A stretch of DNA of 64,000 nt from Adenophora triphylla var. japonica. Taxonomy: Eukaryota; Streptophyta; Magnoliopsida; Asterales; Campanulaceae. The notes under the pieces are model-generated. The model did not search any database and was not told the DNA's origin. It was given only the letters and a program-made list of their open reading frames with translations. Positions 1 to 12,412 of this stretch are shown one piece after another (positions within the stretch are counted from its first letter, which is position 1; each line of letters opens with the position of its first letter). Where the stretch lies: the NCBI GenBank assembly GCA_022495995.1, contig JAFEMH010000078.1, forward strand, positions 124,001-188,000, in the 5' to 3' direction. Position numbers and translations under genes: made by a program.

Positions 1-1759
1 CAAATAAATGTTGTCCCATTTGACTCTTTCTTTTAGATCATCCAGGGAAAAAACATTCTTAACATTATTTATCTTTTTCTGCATTTTGCTCTTAATTAAT
101 TGTTTATGCGTTGCCTTTGTTCGAGGATTCATATTTAGGGTATAGACTGCTTCAGCTGTGTATGTATGTGTGTCTTTCATCTGGGTATGAACCCATGTTA
201 AGACTCTAGTTCGTGGACTCCGAGAACTAAAATCCTTTAGTTGCAAAATAGTTAAAGTTGTGTTTACAATTGCTGTTTGTGTATCAAGAGGGGACTCTTG
301 TTAGTGGACAACAACAACAAAGCCTTAGTCACAAAATAATTTGGGGTCGTCTAATATGAATTCTCATATGTCATCGTGAAAGAAAGGATGTGAGAAAAAA
401 GTAAGTTAAAAAGATTTGTATTAAATTTGATGTATTCCAATTAGCTTACCTTTAGACAATTATCTAGACTATGTATTCGATTTGTTTTGTACAAGTATTC
501 ATTTTTAGCAATATCCTTTAAGAAGATTTTATTCATTACCCAAGAGAGGGAGATAAGTAGCTGATCTTCTTTTAGGATATTAATTGCTAGAATAATTTTA
601 ATTCATTTCAATCTAAAACAACTTTTCTTCCCGGTGTGTTGTTTCATAGAGACTGCAAGATCAAATGTTTTACTAGTAGATCAGGTGAACTCTAGAAGAA
701 CAAGTGTCGCCGTTTGTCTAACAAGAAGTGCACTGGACTATGGATATTTGTTGAGAGGTTCTTACTTTGTAAATTCTCATGTACGTGTAACTCCATTAAA
801 ACTCGAAAATATTTTCTTTCTCATTATGAATAGAAACTTCAGTCACAGTTTGTGTATTGGGGCTTGAAAAGATATATTTCCTACATCCCAGGTTGAGTTT
901 GATCCTTAATCTGTCTTAATAATCTCACCGGCATGCTGTCTTGTATTGTTGTCTGAATCCCATGTTTTGCAGATTCCATATATATGCTACGTACAACTGA
1001 CCATGGCTAACATGCAAAACAAGGTGCGGTGATTTCTCTGAGTATTCAGGGTAATTTTTCCTTTTCTTCATGGTACCAAAACAAGAATTTTTCTTCTTTA
1101 TCAATGCACAATCATTACTAGTAGTATTAAAATGTTATCAGAATGCAATCATATGAGATTACCCTTGAAATTAAAATGAAATTAAATTGTGAACCCTACC
1201 TAAGTGTAAAATAGGAAGTGTTGTGAGTAATGCAAGCCAATGTAAACCCTTGACTGACAATGTAGTCTGACATGTTTGTGGCAGATTACTTCATAATTGC
1301 ACATCTTACTGCTTATAAATTTAAACATGTCGTTTATGTTCATCATCTAGTAGCAGTTGACTACATGCATACTTTAGGGCCAAGAAATTCTATTTCTGGT
1401 GCATTGATATTCTGCCATGGTGAAATTGAAGTGATATCTAGAATAAGACCTGTCAAAATTAGCAAAAACAATAATGTAAAAGGAAATGCGGTTGGCTGAT
1501 GGGAAGACATATCGTAATTCAGAAGGCCATAGCTCAGTAGTTATAAAGAAAACATGCTTCTCACCAGCCAAAAACTGCATTTTCAATTAATGTTACAATC
1601 TTCAAAACATTAGCACATGAAATTTAAGTCCCAAAAAATATAAAGTTACAACCAAGACAATCGATACTGGTAGGGCGTTAGTTGTACTGCTATATCTTAT
1701 CATTACAAAACATACCATACCTAAATAGTAAATAGAGATAATAAATAAGCAAATTAGTA
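1..1759. other. No recognisable gene
   Basis: AT-rich sequence with stops in all frames. The longest open stretches are under 80 codons and resemble nothing I know. It could be intergenic DNA or intron of a gene starting outside the window. Confidence 0.5.
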
Positions 1760-2014
1760 CTCCCTTGTCCCTAAATAAATGTCCATTTTAAGAAATTTTC
1801 CCAAAATGAATGTCCTTTTTGGAAATAATTTTGTCCCTAAATGTATTTTTACCAAAAAAAAATTCACTAGTAACGTTATACTTGCAAAACTAAATGTTTG
1901 AAAAGTGGAAAACAAGAATATTTACGTATCTTTGTCATTTAAATGTATAAAAAGTAAACATTTATAATATGTCCCCTAATTGAAATTTGGACATTTATTT
2001 AGGGACGGAGGGAG
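1760..2014. mobile_element. Stowaway-like MITE
   Basis: A 255-bp element with inverted ends (CTCCCTTGTCCC on the left, GGGACGGAGGGAG on the right) flanked by TA on both sides. It has no coding capacity. The ends match the CTCCCTCCGTCCC family seen many times in this window. Confidence 0.8.
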
Positions 2015-2016
2015 TA

Positions 2017-2748
2017 CAGATTTTAAGATAACTAATTGTTGGGTTACATGGCAGCTGGCAATGAAGAAGAATTCATGAGACTTGGTTTCTTGGACTGCTC
2101 CCAGCACTGCTGTTTGAAAGGGAGCCAAATGATGTCTTCTGCAAGACTGCAGTTGGAGGATAATGCCATACGAGGACTATTATCTCAGCTACCCTCATGA
2201 AATGTAGAGGGGACACATTCTTGCTCTCACCTGCACGACTATTTTTAGTAATATTATGAACTTTTTCTGTGGCCCACCCATGGACGTCGTTTCCCATGAG
2301 ATGGGAATCCAATTTGCTTCTCTCTGGTTTGGCTCGTTCCCCATTCCTAAGCTCATTTTAGTTGGGTCAAATGTTTTTCATTGGTTGGGGATGATGTTGA
2401 GGACATGAAGTCTTTGGAAGATGTGGTAGTCGTTAGGATTGAAATTGAGAGTTGGGTTTGGTCTGAATGGGACCAGTCGTCCATGAACTGCAGAAGTGAG
2501 TTCTGTGTTTTGGTTTTGCGGTCATTGAGGTCTTTGGAAGAAGCATAGTTCCGTGGACGAGGTTATGAGAGAGGTGTTCTTATGCAAAGTGTTGAGTAAG
2601 GAGTCGGAGGAAACTAAGTCAAATTCTAATCGGGTCGATTCTTGAGATGGATTACCCGGGTGTTTTCCCTCCCTCTGAAGAGCGACTCAGATTTTCTTTA
2701 CATAAATAAATAGGGGCAAATTTCAATAAATTGTATTTAAATCCTTAA
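2017..2748. other. No recognisable gene
   Basis: Mixed-composition sequence between a MITE and the candidate Helitron start. Base composition is less AT-rich than upstream, which could mean old exon sequence, but no frame stays open and no motif is recognisable. Confidence 0.4.
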
Positions 2749-2814
2749 TCTATCTATTACTATATAATGAGGCAAGTGCAAGCACCCATTTTCCCGCTCA
2801 AGCTTCAATACTTT

Positions 2815-4095
2815 CTAAATACCCAAATTGCACTGGCCCAGGGTACAAGATAAGCTACGGTCCTTTCGTATTCCGCTTTTTCTTCTCGATCTCTCTTCTC
2901 CCTCATCCAGCGTCACTGCCAAAAATCCCCCCTCTTTCCCCAAAACATCCAGGTTGGTTGCTGCCGCCCCCTCTCTATTCTTCCATTGTCTCCGCCATTT
3001 CACAGCGCCTCCTCCTCTCCCTCATCCCTACGCACTCTCTCCCTCCGTCGTCGCCTCCCTCTTCCCCCTAACATCCACGCCCTCTGCTACAAACGTCGCT
3101 GTCGGCTCTCTCTTCCGCTTTGATTGCTGCCGCCCCCTCTTTCTTTATCCATGGTCGCCGCCTCTAAGTCTCTTCCACCATGGTCGATGCACCGCTCTCT
3201 CTCATCTCTCTTCTGCAAGCAGCCAACGAGTTGATTTGATTTTAAGTTTGATTTTGATTTGCCTCATTGATTTGGGTAATTGGTTTTAATTTTTATTTTG
3301 ATTTCCCTCATTGATTTGTTGTTTACGATTTCTGATTGCTGTTTTTTTTTTGTGTTCTTATTCTTGAAAGCAGCCATTAGTGGAACTCTTAAATTTTCCA
3401 CCCTCTCATCTCTCCGAACACCAGAACCGGCGAAGATCAAAAAGTTACGTTTTCACAAAGCAAAGCAAAAGTCGCTTTCTCGATTTTTTTCCTGAGGTTT
3501 GTGACTATTTTTTGCTTTCTCTGTTAATTTAAACTGTGTAATTTTGTGTACCTACGTAGTTTGTTCGTAGAATAGTGTTAATCGACCCGAACTCCTAAGA
3601 ATCCCACCCCCAACTTACTCAGACTTCTGAATATTAATGTTATCTGCTTTCCAGTAAAATTAGGTGAGTCTACCGAATATGTCCTAGATGAGTAATTCAG
3701 TATTGTCTGTATAGGAAAAGCTGAACAAGATATAAAGCTAACCTGGATGAAGTCTTTATAAAATTTAGAATAAACAAGGTTTAGTGACTCCTTCAGTCCC
3801 TATCGAAGAGGTGCAGTGCCATTTAATTTATTCAAAAAGAAAGAGAAAATAACGTTTATGAACTCTTTAGATATTCTAATTTTGTGACGATCTATAAAAC
3901 CATATTATGCACCTTCTCTATTGATTTTATGATTCTGTTGGTCCGATACACATATCTTGAGCTTTCTTTTGAATGTCACACTTTGCTAATCATAGTGAAA
4001 AAAAAAGGATTACTAGAAGTTTATTAGGGAAATCCATGATATGTTATCTTGCATGAAACCATGTTTCAAGTTCTTCCTCATATTTTGTCTCTCAA
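2815..4095. other. CT-rich stretch then AT-rich sequence, no gene assigned
   Basis: 2860-3230 is strongly pyrimidine-rich (runs of CTC, TCC and CCT) and stays open for 153 codons on the plus strand. The predicted peptide is low-complexity Ser/Pro/Leu with no known domain, so I read it as a 5'-UTR-like or promoter fragment. The rest, to 4095, shows nothing recognisable. Confidence 0.4.
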
Positions 4096-4385
4096 CATCG
4101 AGAGATTGAGAGGAGACGACTAAGAGAGAGTTTGGAAGACAAACTGCAAAGGGTATGTTTGTCTTAAATTTGGATGCAGCTTTCACTCGACTATTTTTCA
4201 TTTAGTTGTATTTTTCCAATATAGATATATTTACGTAGTCTGAACGGTTGTAGGCAAAGAGACAGAGAGCAGAATTTTTGATGCAACGAGCGAGGGTGCA
4301 TAATGATATTGGTGCTAATTGGAATAAGAAGATGCAGAAGCAGGCTGAAGTTCTATCAAGAAAATTGGCAAGGTATATGATAATA

Positions 4386-4491
4386 CTACCTCTGTCCCAA
4401 AATGAATGTCCAAAAAGTTTCCAAATTTGCTCTTGATCAAGAGCATATTTGTAAACGTTTTGGACATTCATTTTGGGACGGACGGAGGGAG
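4386..4491. mobile_element. Short Stowaway-like hairpin MITE
   Basis: A 106-bp element flanked by TA lies in an intron of the TCP11-like fragment. It is almost entirely self-complementary: the arms carry TGTCCCAAAATGAATGTCC and its complement around a centre near CTCTTGATCAAGAG. Confidence 0.85.
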
Positions 4492-5712
4492 TATTTATTA
4501 TTATTTCTTTCAAAGTTAGTACCCTTCAGTTAACGAAGTTCTGTCTGCAGAGGACTACCTTCGACTTGGCAAAAGCTTACAATGGTTTGAATATCAACAT
4601 GAGCCACATGAAGTCAATTCCATTTGAGCATCTTGCACTGTTGATTGAATCAGGTTCTACACTTCAGACTACAAAAGCTTTTCTTGATCGGCTTGAGATC
4701 CGCTATAAAGTGTCGCTGGATGTTGATTCTGCCACCAGCTCCCATGGTCAGGATGACATTAATCACCTTCTTAAACGGGTTGTTTCACCAAAAAAGAGGG
4801 CTTCACCAAGAATATCTTTTCGGAACAGAGATGCAACTGCTGTTAAGATGTCAAGGTATCAAGTGAGAGTTGTGCTCCGTGCCTCCATGATATTGGTTCA
4901 TCCTGATGCAGTCTTCAGTGGTCGAGGGGAGCGTGAGAGTGCTCTGGCCAAGTCTGCGGAGAAATTTATCAAAGAGTTTGAGTTGTTGGTCAAACTAATA
5001 CTAGATGGACCTGTTGAGTGCTCTGATGAAAAGTCTGACCCTTCATCGCATAGACGTATGACTTTAAAGTCTCAGCTTACAGCTTTCGATGCAGCATGGT
5101 GCTCCTACCTTAACAGTTTTGTGGTGTGGAAGGCAAAAGATGCTGAGTCGTTGGAGGAGGATTTGGTGAGGGCCGCTTGCCAGCTTGAATTCTCTATGAT
5201 TCAAAAATGCAAGCTAACTCTTGAAGGTGACACCAGTGATCTTACTCATGATATGAAAGCCATACAGAAACAGGTTAGGATTATCTTTTTTTCCTTGTCT
5301 TTCTTTTTCTTTAAGATTATTGTTATAATGCATACTAATTAAAGAATTTGGTAGGTGGCCTGTGCCAGTAATGAGCTCTTTGTTGTTAGGAAAGGGTTTT
5401 GGCTCCATTGTTATGTGTAATTATTGATTGGAACTTCTGTACATGCAGGTCTCAGAAGATTAGAAACTCTTGAGGGAGAAAGTGATACACCTCAGTAGAG
5501 ATGCTGGAATTGAGCGTATGCAGAATGCACTTTCAGACACACGATCAAAATACTTCCAAGCCAAGGAAAATGGTTGCCCTGTCGGTTCACCAGTTGCACA
5601 TATTTTCTCCCCAAGCTCGCCTTCCTCTCCACCTGGCCCTGACTCGCAGAAGAGAAGAAATGGGGTTGATGGTGAAGGACCTAGCCATGTAGTTCGCTCC
5701 TTATTCAAGGAT

Positions 5713-6155
5713 GGTGCTTCCTCTCCACCTCTCAGAGTTGTTGGTTTCTCTCCTCCCAGTGGTCATTCAGACAGTCTGTCTAATGTTTTTGGTGAAACTT
5801 TGGGTGTGGAGTATGAGTTAATTGTCAATGAGTTTGTTCATGGACAACAACATTCACTTACTGACAGTCTAGAAGTCATCGAAGAAGACAAGAACACTAT
5901 CAAGGTAAAATCATCATCTTTTGTACTCCCTCCGTCCCAAAATGAATGACCATTTGGAATTAAGTGTCATTTTGAAAAGGTCGATTTTTAATAGAAAAAA
6001 GTCATAAACATTGTTGCCTTTCACCATCAAAATTTTAGTTTTGCAAAAATATAATGAACTGTGATTTTTTGACAAAGTTATTTGAGAGCAAAGGTTCAAA
6101 AGGTCGTTCTTTTGGGACAAAAAAGGACATTCAATTTGGGACAGAGGGAGTATTA
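5713..6155 (+). repeat. Tandem duplication, copy 1 (exon part plus MITE)
   Basis: This 443-bp block holds the 3' half of a TCP11-like exon, its splice donor and a complete MITE. It recurs as 6258-6699 with only a few substitutions. The spacer 6156-6257 resembles intron sequence ending in a splice acceptor. Confidence 0.9.
5926..6150. mobile_element. Stowaway-like MITE (in duplication copy 1)
   Basis: Ends CTCCCTCCGTCCC and GGGACAGAGGGAG, with TA on both sides. It inserted before the block was duplicated, since both copies carry it at the same point. Confidence 0.85.
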
Positions 6156-6257
6156 CTTTTAGCAATTTCCTGTGCGCCTAAAAACTGGCCTGTTTTAGTC
6201 CGTCTCGGGCTTTTGCTGAGCTGTCCTGAAACTCATGTTTGTCTATTGCCGGTTGCA

Positions 6258-6699
6258 GGTGCTTCCTCTCCACCTCTCAGAGTTGTTGGTTTCTCTCCTC
6301 CCGGTGGTCATTCAGACAGTCTGTCTAATGTTTTTGGTGAAACTTTGGGTGTGGAGAATGAGTTAATTGTCAATGAGTTTATTCATGGACAACAACATTC
6401 ACTTGCTGACAGTCTAGAAGTCATCGAAGGAGACAAGAACACTATCAAGGTAAAATCATCATCTTTTGTACTCCCTCCGTCCCAAAATGAATGACCATTT
6501 GGAATTAAGTGTCATTTTGAAAAGGTTGATTTTTAATAGAAAAAATCATAAACATTGTTGCCTTTCACCATCAAAATTTTAGTTTTGTAAAAATATAATG
6601 AACTATGATTTTTTGACAAAGTTATTTGAGAGCAAAGGTTCAAAAGGTCGTTCTTTTGGGATAAAAAAGGACATTCAATTTGGGACAGAGGGAGTATTA
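6258..6699 (+). repeat. Tandem duplication, copy 2 (exon part plus MITE)
   Basis: Second copy of the 5713-6155 block, about 98 per cent identical by eye. It starts directly after TTGCAG, so the copy has its own splice acceptor and donor (end of exon part at 6449) and could be spliced as an extra exon. Confidence 0.9.
6471..6694. mobile_element. Stowaway-like MITE (in duplication copy 2)
   Basis: Same element as at 5926-6150, co-duplicated. A further half-element ending GGGACGGAGGGAGTA follows directly (6700-6786), probably a second nested or deleted copy. Confidence 0.85.
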
Positions 6700-7573
6700 A
6701 AAAGTTTCCATTTTGGGATTTTGTAACTTTTAGTGGGACACCCAAAATGGAAAATTTTGTAGATTAAGATGGGACGGAGGGAGTACAACTTATGACGTGA
6801 GGTTGTGACTCATTTGCAAATATCTATTCTTGCAGATTCTCAAGCAAGAAATCAGCAAAGCTCGCATAAGGATCATGGAACCATTACTAAAGGGACCTGC
6901 TGGTTTGGAGTACCTGGGAAAAGCTTTTGCCAAACGTTATGGACCTCCATCTGATGCCTTGACTGCTCTTCCATTGACATTTCAATGGCTATCATCTTTT
7001 TGGCCAAACAAAGATCAGGAATGGAGTGACCATACTAGGGCTCTCTCAGAGTTGACCAACATGCAAGAAAGTTCATCTCAGAGGCATCTTCCGTCCACAA
7101 CTCTTAGAACTGGTGGAAACTTCTCTGCCAAAATGTCCACTGCAACTACTACAGATGCCGGAGGTTAGTGGCCAATTATAATCACGATGATATATGGGTT
7201 TACCAAGTGGGGTTCTTCGGCTTCAGCCCAATGGAGGCCATGTGGGCCATAATGGGTACATATGTTTATAAGAATTTCGATGTCACCTCTGGTACACCAG
7301 ATTATAAAGAACTAATTTTGTTGCAATGTACTTTCTGAGCTGCCCCATCCAACCCCTCAACATTAGCATCGGGCAGCTTACGGAATAGCAATTGATAGAA
7401 ATCATTGTTGCAGTTCCATGATGCTACTTTAATAAATTCTCGTAATATTTGAACATAATCCCGTACAAATATCAACATCTTCATCCCATTTCCCTTCCAT
7501 ATGTGATTGTAGGAATAGCAAAACTCTTACATCACTTACAATTAACATAAATTTGTGTTTTTTTATACATAAG

Positions 7574-8248
7574 CAGGGGCGGAGCCAGGGGGGCAGGAGG
7601 GGGCACTCGCCCCCCACCCCCCCCAGCGGAAATGCAAAGCTGAAAATTTTTTTTTTTTTGCCCCCCCCACATATTTTTTGTTATATATGTATATATATAA
7701 TTAACTTCAAGATTAACACCAGTGAGTGGTGTGGTTCAGCGGTAGAAGGGGTGAAGTTAAAGCCTTTGAATTTTCCTTTCAAATCCATGTTCGAACCCTG
7801 CTACCTACATTTTCAATTAATTTTATTTGTCCTCCATCTTTGCTATTCTCTCTCTCTCTCCATTTCTTTCTCTTAACAGTTTTGTTTTTCTCTTTCTCCT
7901 AATTTCCTCACATTTTTTCAATCTTAATTAATTAGTTAGGCTTTTCCCATTTTTTTGTTTTTGGTCTTTCTTCCTATTATCCCAAGTTTAATTAGCAAAT
8001 TTGAATTTCTTTTTTGTACGAGTAATATATTTTAATAAATTGTTTGCGTTAAATACTTCAACATTATTTCAATCGTTCTTTGAATTATTTACTTTTATCA
8101 TTTTTGTTAATTAAAATACATTGTATTTCATGGATCCGACCCATTTTTTACTTGTCCGACCCGAATTTTTTTTTTTCCGGGGGCGCTGCCCCCGAACCCC
8201 CGTGTAATCTTGCCCCCCCCCCTCGGGCAATTCCTGGCTCCGCCCCTG
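7574..8248. mobile_element. hAT-type non-autonomous element
   Basis: The terminal inverted repeats are CAGGGGCGGAGCCAGG and CCTGGCTCCGCCCCTG. The flanks are a perfect 8-bp duplication, TACATAAG, at 7566-7573 and 8249-8256. An 8-bp duplication and CAGGG ends are hallmarks of hAT. The 675-bp body has no transposase. The subterminal regions are extremely C/G-homopolymer-rich, and a tRNA-like stretch lies inside. Confidence 0.92.
7727..7806 (+). other. tRNA-like sequence inside the hAT element
   Basis: TGGTTCAGCGGTAGAA resembles a pol III A box, and TGTTCGAACCCTGC about 45 bases later resembles a B box/T-arm. Spacing is near that of tRNA genes and tRNA-derived SINEs. I do not see a convincing acceptor stem, so I do not call it a functional tRNA gene. 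Confidence 0.5.
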
Positions 8249-8378
8249 TACATAAGTTGTCATTTTGTAAATAAAATTGTCCCTAGATGCTACTTTAAAT
8301 ACTTTGATTTGTAGTTCTTTTATAGAAGAAATACAACTTATTATTTTTAAATGCAACTTTCCAATACCTTTGATTGCT

Positions 8379-8470
8379 TTGACTACCTATTCCTTTGTGA
8401 CTTGCCTACATTAGAATTGACTTAACCATGTAACATAGTCTAAATTTTGTACTATCATTATTCTTTCATG
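8379..8470 (+). repeat. 92-bp dispersed direct repeat, copy 1
   Basis: TTGACTACCTATTCCTT and the following 75 bases recur at 10600-10690 with about three differences. This copy lies upstream of the NDR kinase fragment. The other begins five bases into the intron that follows the HISN6-like exon. Confidence 0.9.
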
Positions 8471-8821
8471 TCCCAAAAGTATCTCGGAAAGTTCACGAGA
8501 CCATGGACTATGTCCTTATGGTATTGAATGCTTGTGAATGCATCACATTTAGAGTTACTAGCTTATTTGTATATTACATAGTGATTGAGCCCATGTGTGC
8601 AAGGGTTAAAATTAGCTCCGGATAAATTTGAATTTGTGTATACGGTGTGTTCTATAGTTGGGATAGTTAGTTCTTCGGTTCATTTGTCTAAATTATAGTT
8701 GAATGGTATCTGGCAAAATTTCTGGAATTTAGAATCTATGACTTCAAGGTGGTGTTACTGCTGTTCTTATTTTTCTTTTGTTCTCAGTTGAAACAAAGTT
8801 TAATTGTTGTACATGGTATAG

Positions 8822-10452
<1,631 letters not shown>

Positions 10453-10595
10453 TGTTGGCTGGACTGAGGGTGGGATACGGAGCATTTCCTTTGAGCATTA
10501 TTGAGTTTCTCTGGAGGGCAAAGCAACCTTATAACGTGTCTGTTGCCGCTGAAGTTTCTGCATGTACAGCACTAAAAAATCCAGTATATTTGGAG
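10453..10595 (+). pseudogene. HISN6: Histidinol-phosphate aminotransferase exon fragment
   Basis: A single exon between AG and GT encodes LAGLRVGYGAFPLSIIEFLW and then RAKQPYNVSVAAEVSA. This is the segment just after the PLP-lysine loop of the plant histidine-biosynthesis aminotransferase, normally in the plastid. No flanking HISN6 exons are present, and the residues before LAGL do not carry the conserved Ser-Lys-Arg. It is a captured or stranded exon, not a gene. Confidence 0.85.
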
Positions 10596-10599
10596 GTAC

Positions 10600-10690
10600 T
10601 TGACTACCTATTCCTTAGTGACTTGCCTACATTAGAATTGACTTAACCATGTAACATAGTCTAAATTCTGTACTATCATTATTCTTTTAT
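10600..10690 (+). repeat. 92-bp dispersed direct repeat, copy 2
   Basis: Partner of 8379-8470, starting just inside the putative intron after the HISN6-like exon. Together the two copies bracket the NDR and HISN6 fragments. Confidence 0.9.
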
Positions 10691-11772
10691 GGAACTTGGT
10701 GATATAAACATGGCTCGATCGAAATATCTTCCCTTACTCGAAATTCCTTAATCGGTTGCATTATTTGCAAGACTTGATCAGGGACATGCTTTATGCTTCA
10801 CCATATGCCCGACCAGACATCACGCAGGCAAGCACTTTGCTTGATTGGCCATTCATCTCCACGAATATAGGTTAGTTGTAGATGCATACCGACGACCTTT
10901 GTATTGTTTATTGATGGCAAGTGTGGTTTCGAGTTAACGATCTTCTACCAACCAGACGGCCTGCAGAAGTCATTACCTGACAGGCCACCTGAGATGCACC
11001 ATGTTGACACACATGAAGGTGTGAACATCTTACTACTTTGACTGACTTTTGGTGCTAGAATCTGGACTAACATCATATGGTGCTGCCTTTTATAATTCAC
11101 TTCAAGCATCATGCTACAATGACTCTTGAAGATAGACTCAAACCCACTCAGGGACAATCCTGAAATAGCTTTCAGGATGAGGGTATCTTGGACTTTGTAT
11201 TGACTTTGAATAATGCACTTGTATTTCTACGATCTACCGATTCTTCAGTATCAGAAGTTTGCAAATGAGTGTAACCTTCCTTTATCAGGATTGAGGTTTC
11301 ATGTATATTATTTAATTGACACCATTGGAGGCTTTCTGGGGTATTAGGAGGTTATTGTTGCTGTTGTTATTTCGTCTCTTCCTATAATTCTTTTACCGAG
11401 CGAAATGGTTACTTACTTTATTTGTGCTCTTTCGTCTCTTCCTATAATTCTTTTACCGAAAATGACGCTCTTATGATTTAGTTGTATTAGTGAAAATTTA
11501 TGGTGAATTTTTGCTTAAACTGTTCGTTACCCATATTCCCATCGGTCCTTCTTTCCCTACTAATCTAGCATTTTAGAAATGTCTACTATTTTTATTCTCT
11601 AAAGCCATAAAAGTGATGCACTAAGTTAAGATAGAAAGTAATATTTTCAGTGTGATTGATCATTTTCAACTTTCACCTACTTATAGATACAGTATAACTA
11701 ATGTATGATGTTGAATGGTGAGACTTAAAATGTCAAATTTGAAGATAAATGACATATTTGTTTTTTTGCTAC
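10691..11772. other. No recognisable gene
   Basis: AT-rich sequence. A short phrase near 10785-10815 (LYASPYARPDIT in one frame) faintly recalls Copia reverse transcriptase, but the surroundings give no support. The phrase TTTCGTCTCTTCCTATAATTC is repeated at about 11371 and 11429. Confidence 0.35.
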
Positions 11773-11780
11773 TATAGAAT

Positions 11781-12254
11781 TAGAGATGCCCATCCGGTTC
11801 AAACCGCCGGTTCCGGTTCCGAACCGGCGGTTCACGGTTCCGCCACCCCTTGAACCGAAACCGGCCCGATTTATTCACGGTTCCGATTCCCGGTTCGGAC
11901 CGGCCGTACGGTTCCGGAACCGGCAATTTCAAAAAAAAAAAAAAATTCTTGGTTTGGGCCGGTCCGGTTCCGGTTTGAACCGCCGGTTCGGACCCGGTTG
12001 GGCATCTCTGTCGTCGGATCAGCCAAATCAACGGTCCAGATCAGCCAAATCACGGTTTCGGCTCGTGAACCGGCGGTTCCGGTTCCTGAACCGGCGGTTC
12101 ACCGGTTTTTGAATATACGAACCGTAACCGGACCGGAAAACCGCCGGTTCACCGGTTCAGGCGGTTCCGGTTCGACCGGTTCGGTTTTCCTCCGGTTTTG
12201 GGCCGGTCCGGTTCCGGTTTGAACCGCCGGTTCGAATCCGGTTGGGCATCTCTA
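11781..12254. mobile_element. hAT-type MITE rich in CCGGTTC repeats
   Basis: The inverted ends are TAGAGATGCCCA and TGGGCATCTCTA. The flanking 8-bp duplication TATAGAAT (11773-11780 and 12255-12262) is perfect. The 474-bp body is built from CCGGTTC, GAACCGG and CGGTTCC words on both strands. An internal copy of the right end (GGTTGGGCATCTCTG near 11997) suggests a nested or partly duplicated copy. Confidence 0.9.
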
Positions 12255-12381
12255 TATAGAATTGACCGTAGCTCCCGATTCTCTTGGCTTTGCTTTATCA
12301 AGATCATTGTAAAATCCTGTGTTTCAGAATGTCATGTTTGTTTCATTGTCTCACTTACATCTGTTTTTGTCAGTTTTTTGG

Positions 12382-12412
12382 CCGTGCGTTTAACGCACGG
12401 GTGTTAGACTAG
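12382..12412 (+). other. Helitron 3' terminus: hairpin plus CTAG
   Basis: CCGTGCGTT and AACGCACGG form a nine-base-pair stem around a single T. CTAG follows eight bases later and is then followed by T. Hairpin, spacing, CTRR end and AT target all match established Helitron 3' ends. Confidence 0.75.

Larger units (their letters stand above)
4096..7163 (+). pseudogene. TCP11-like (T-complex protein 11 family) gene fragment
   Basis: Several exons of a plant TCP11-domain protein are visible. About 4096-4158 reads HREIERRRLRESLEDKLQR. 4254-4372 carries RQRAEFLMQRARVHND. 4553-5273 carries the central domain (FEHLALLIES, RYQVRVVLRASMILVHPDAV). 5449-5904 follows, and 6836-7163 carries [24 protein letters not shown] borders join in phase across 4372/4553 using the AG at 4551-4552. 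The copy is dead. The fifth visible exon has an in-frame TAG at 5461-5463 where the family usually has a codon between Asp and Lys-Leu-Leu-Arg-Glu. Exon 5449-5904 is partly duplicated downstream. N-terminal and C-terminal exons of the roughly 1,000-residue family are absent. The cellular role of plant TCP11 proteins is poorly known. It sits inside the candidate Helitron, consistent with capture. Confidence 0.85.

Noticed and set aside
2828..3289. 153-codon plus-strand open frame
   Set aside because: Low-complexity product of a CT-rich stretch; no domain, poor start context.
7727..7806. Functional tRNA gene
   Set aside because: A- and B-box-like words only; no convincing acceptor stem or anticodon arm seen.
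10785..10815. Copia reverse transcriptase remnant
   Set aside because: One short phrase only; neighbouring frames give no further RT similarity.
11786..12222. Overlapping frames giving Arg/Phe/Asn-rich peptides
   Set aside because: They arise from CCGGTTC words of a hAT MITE on both strands.
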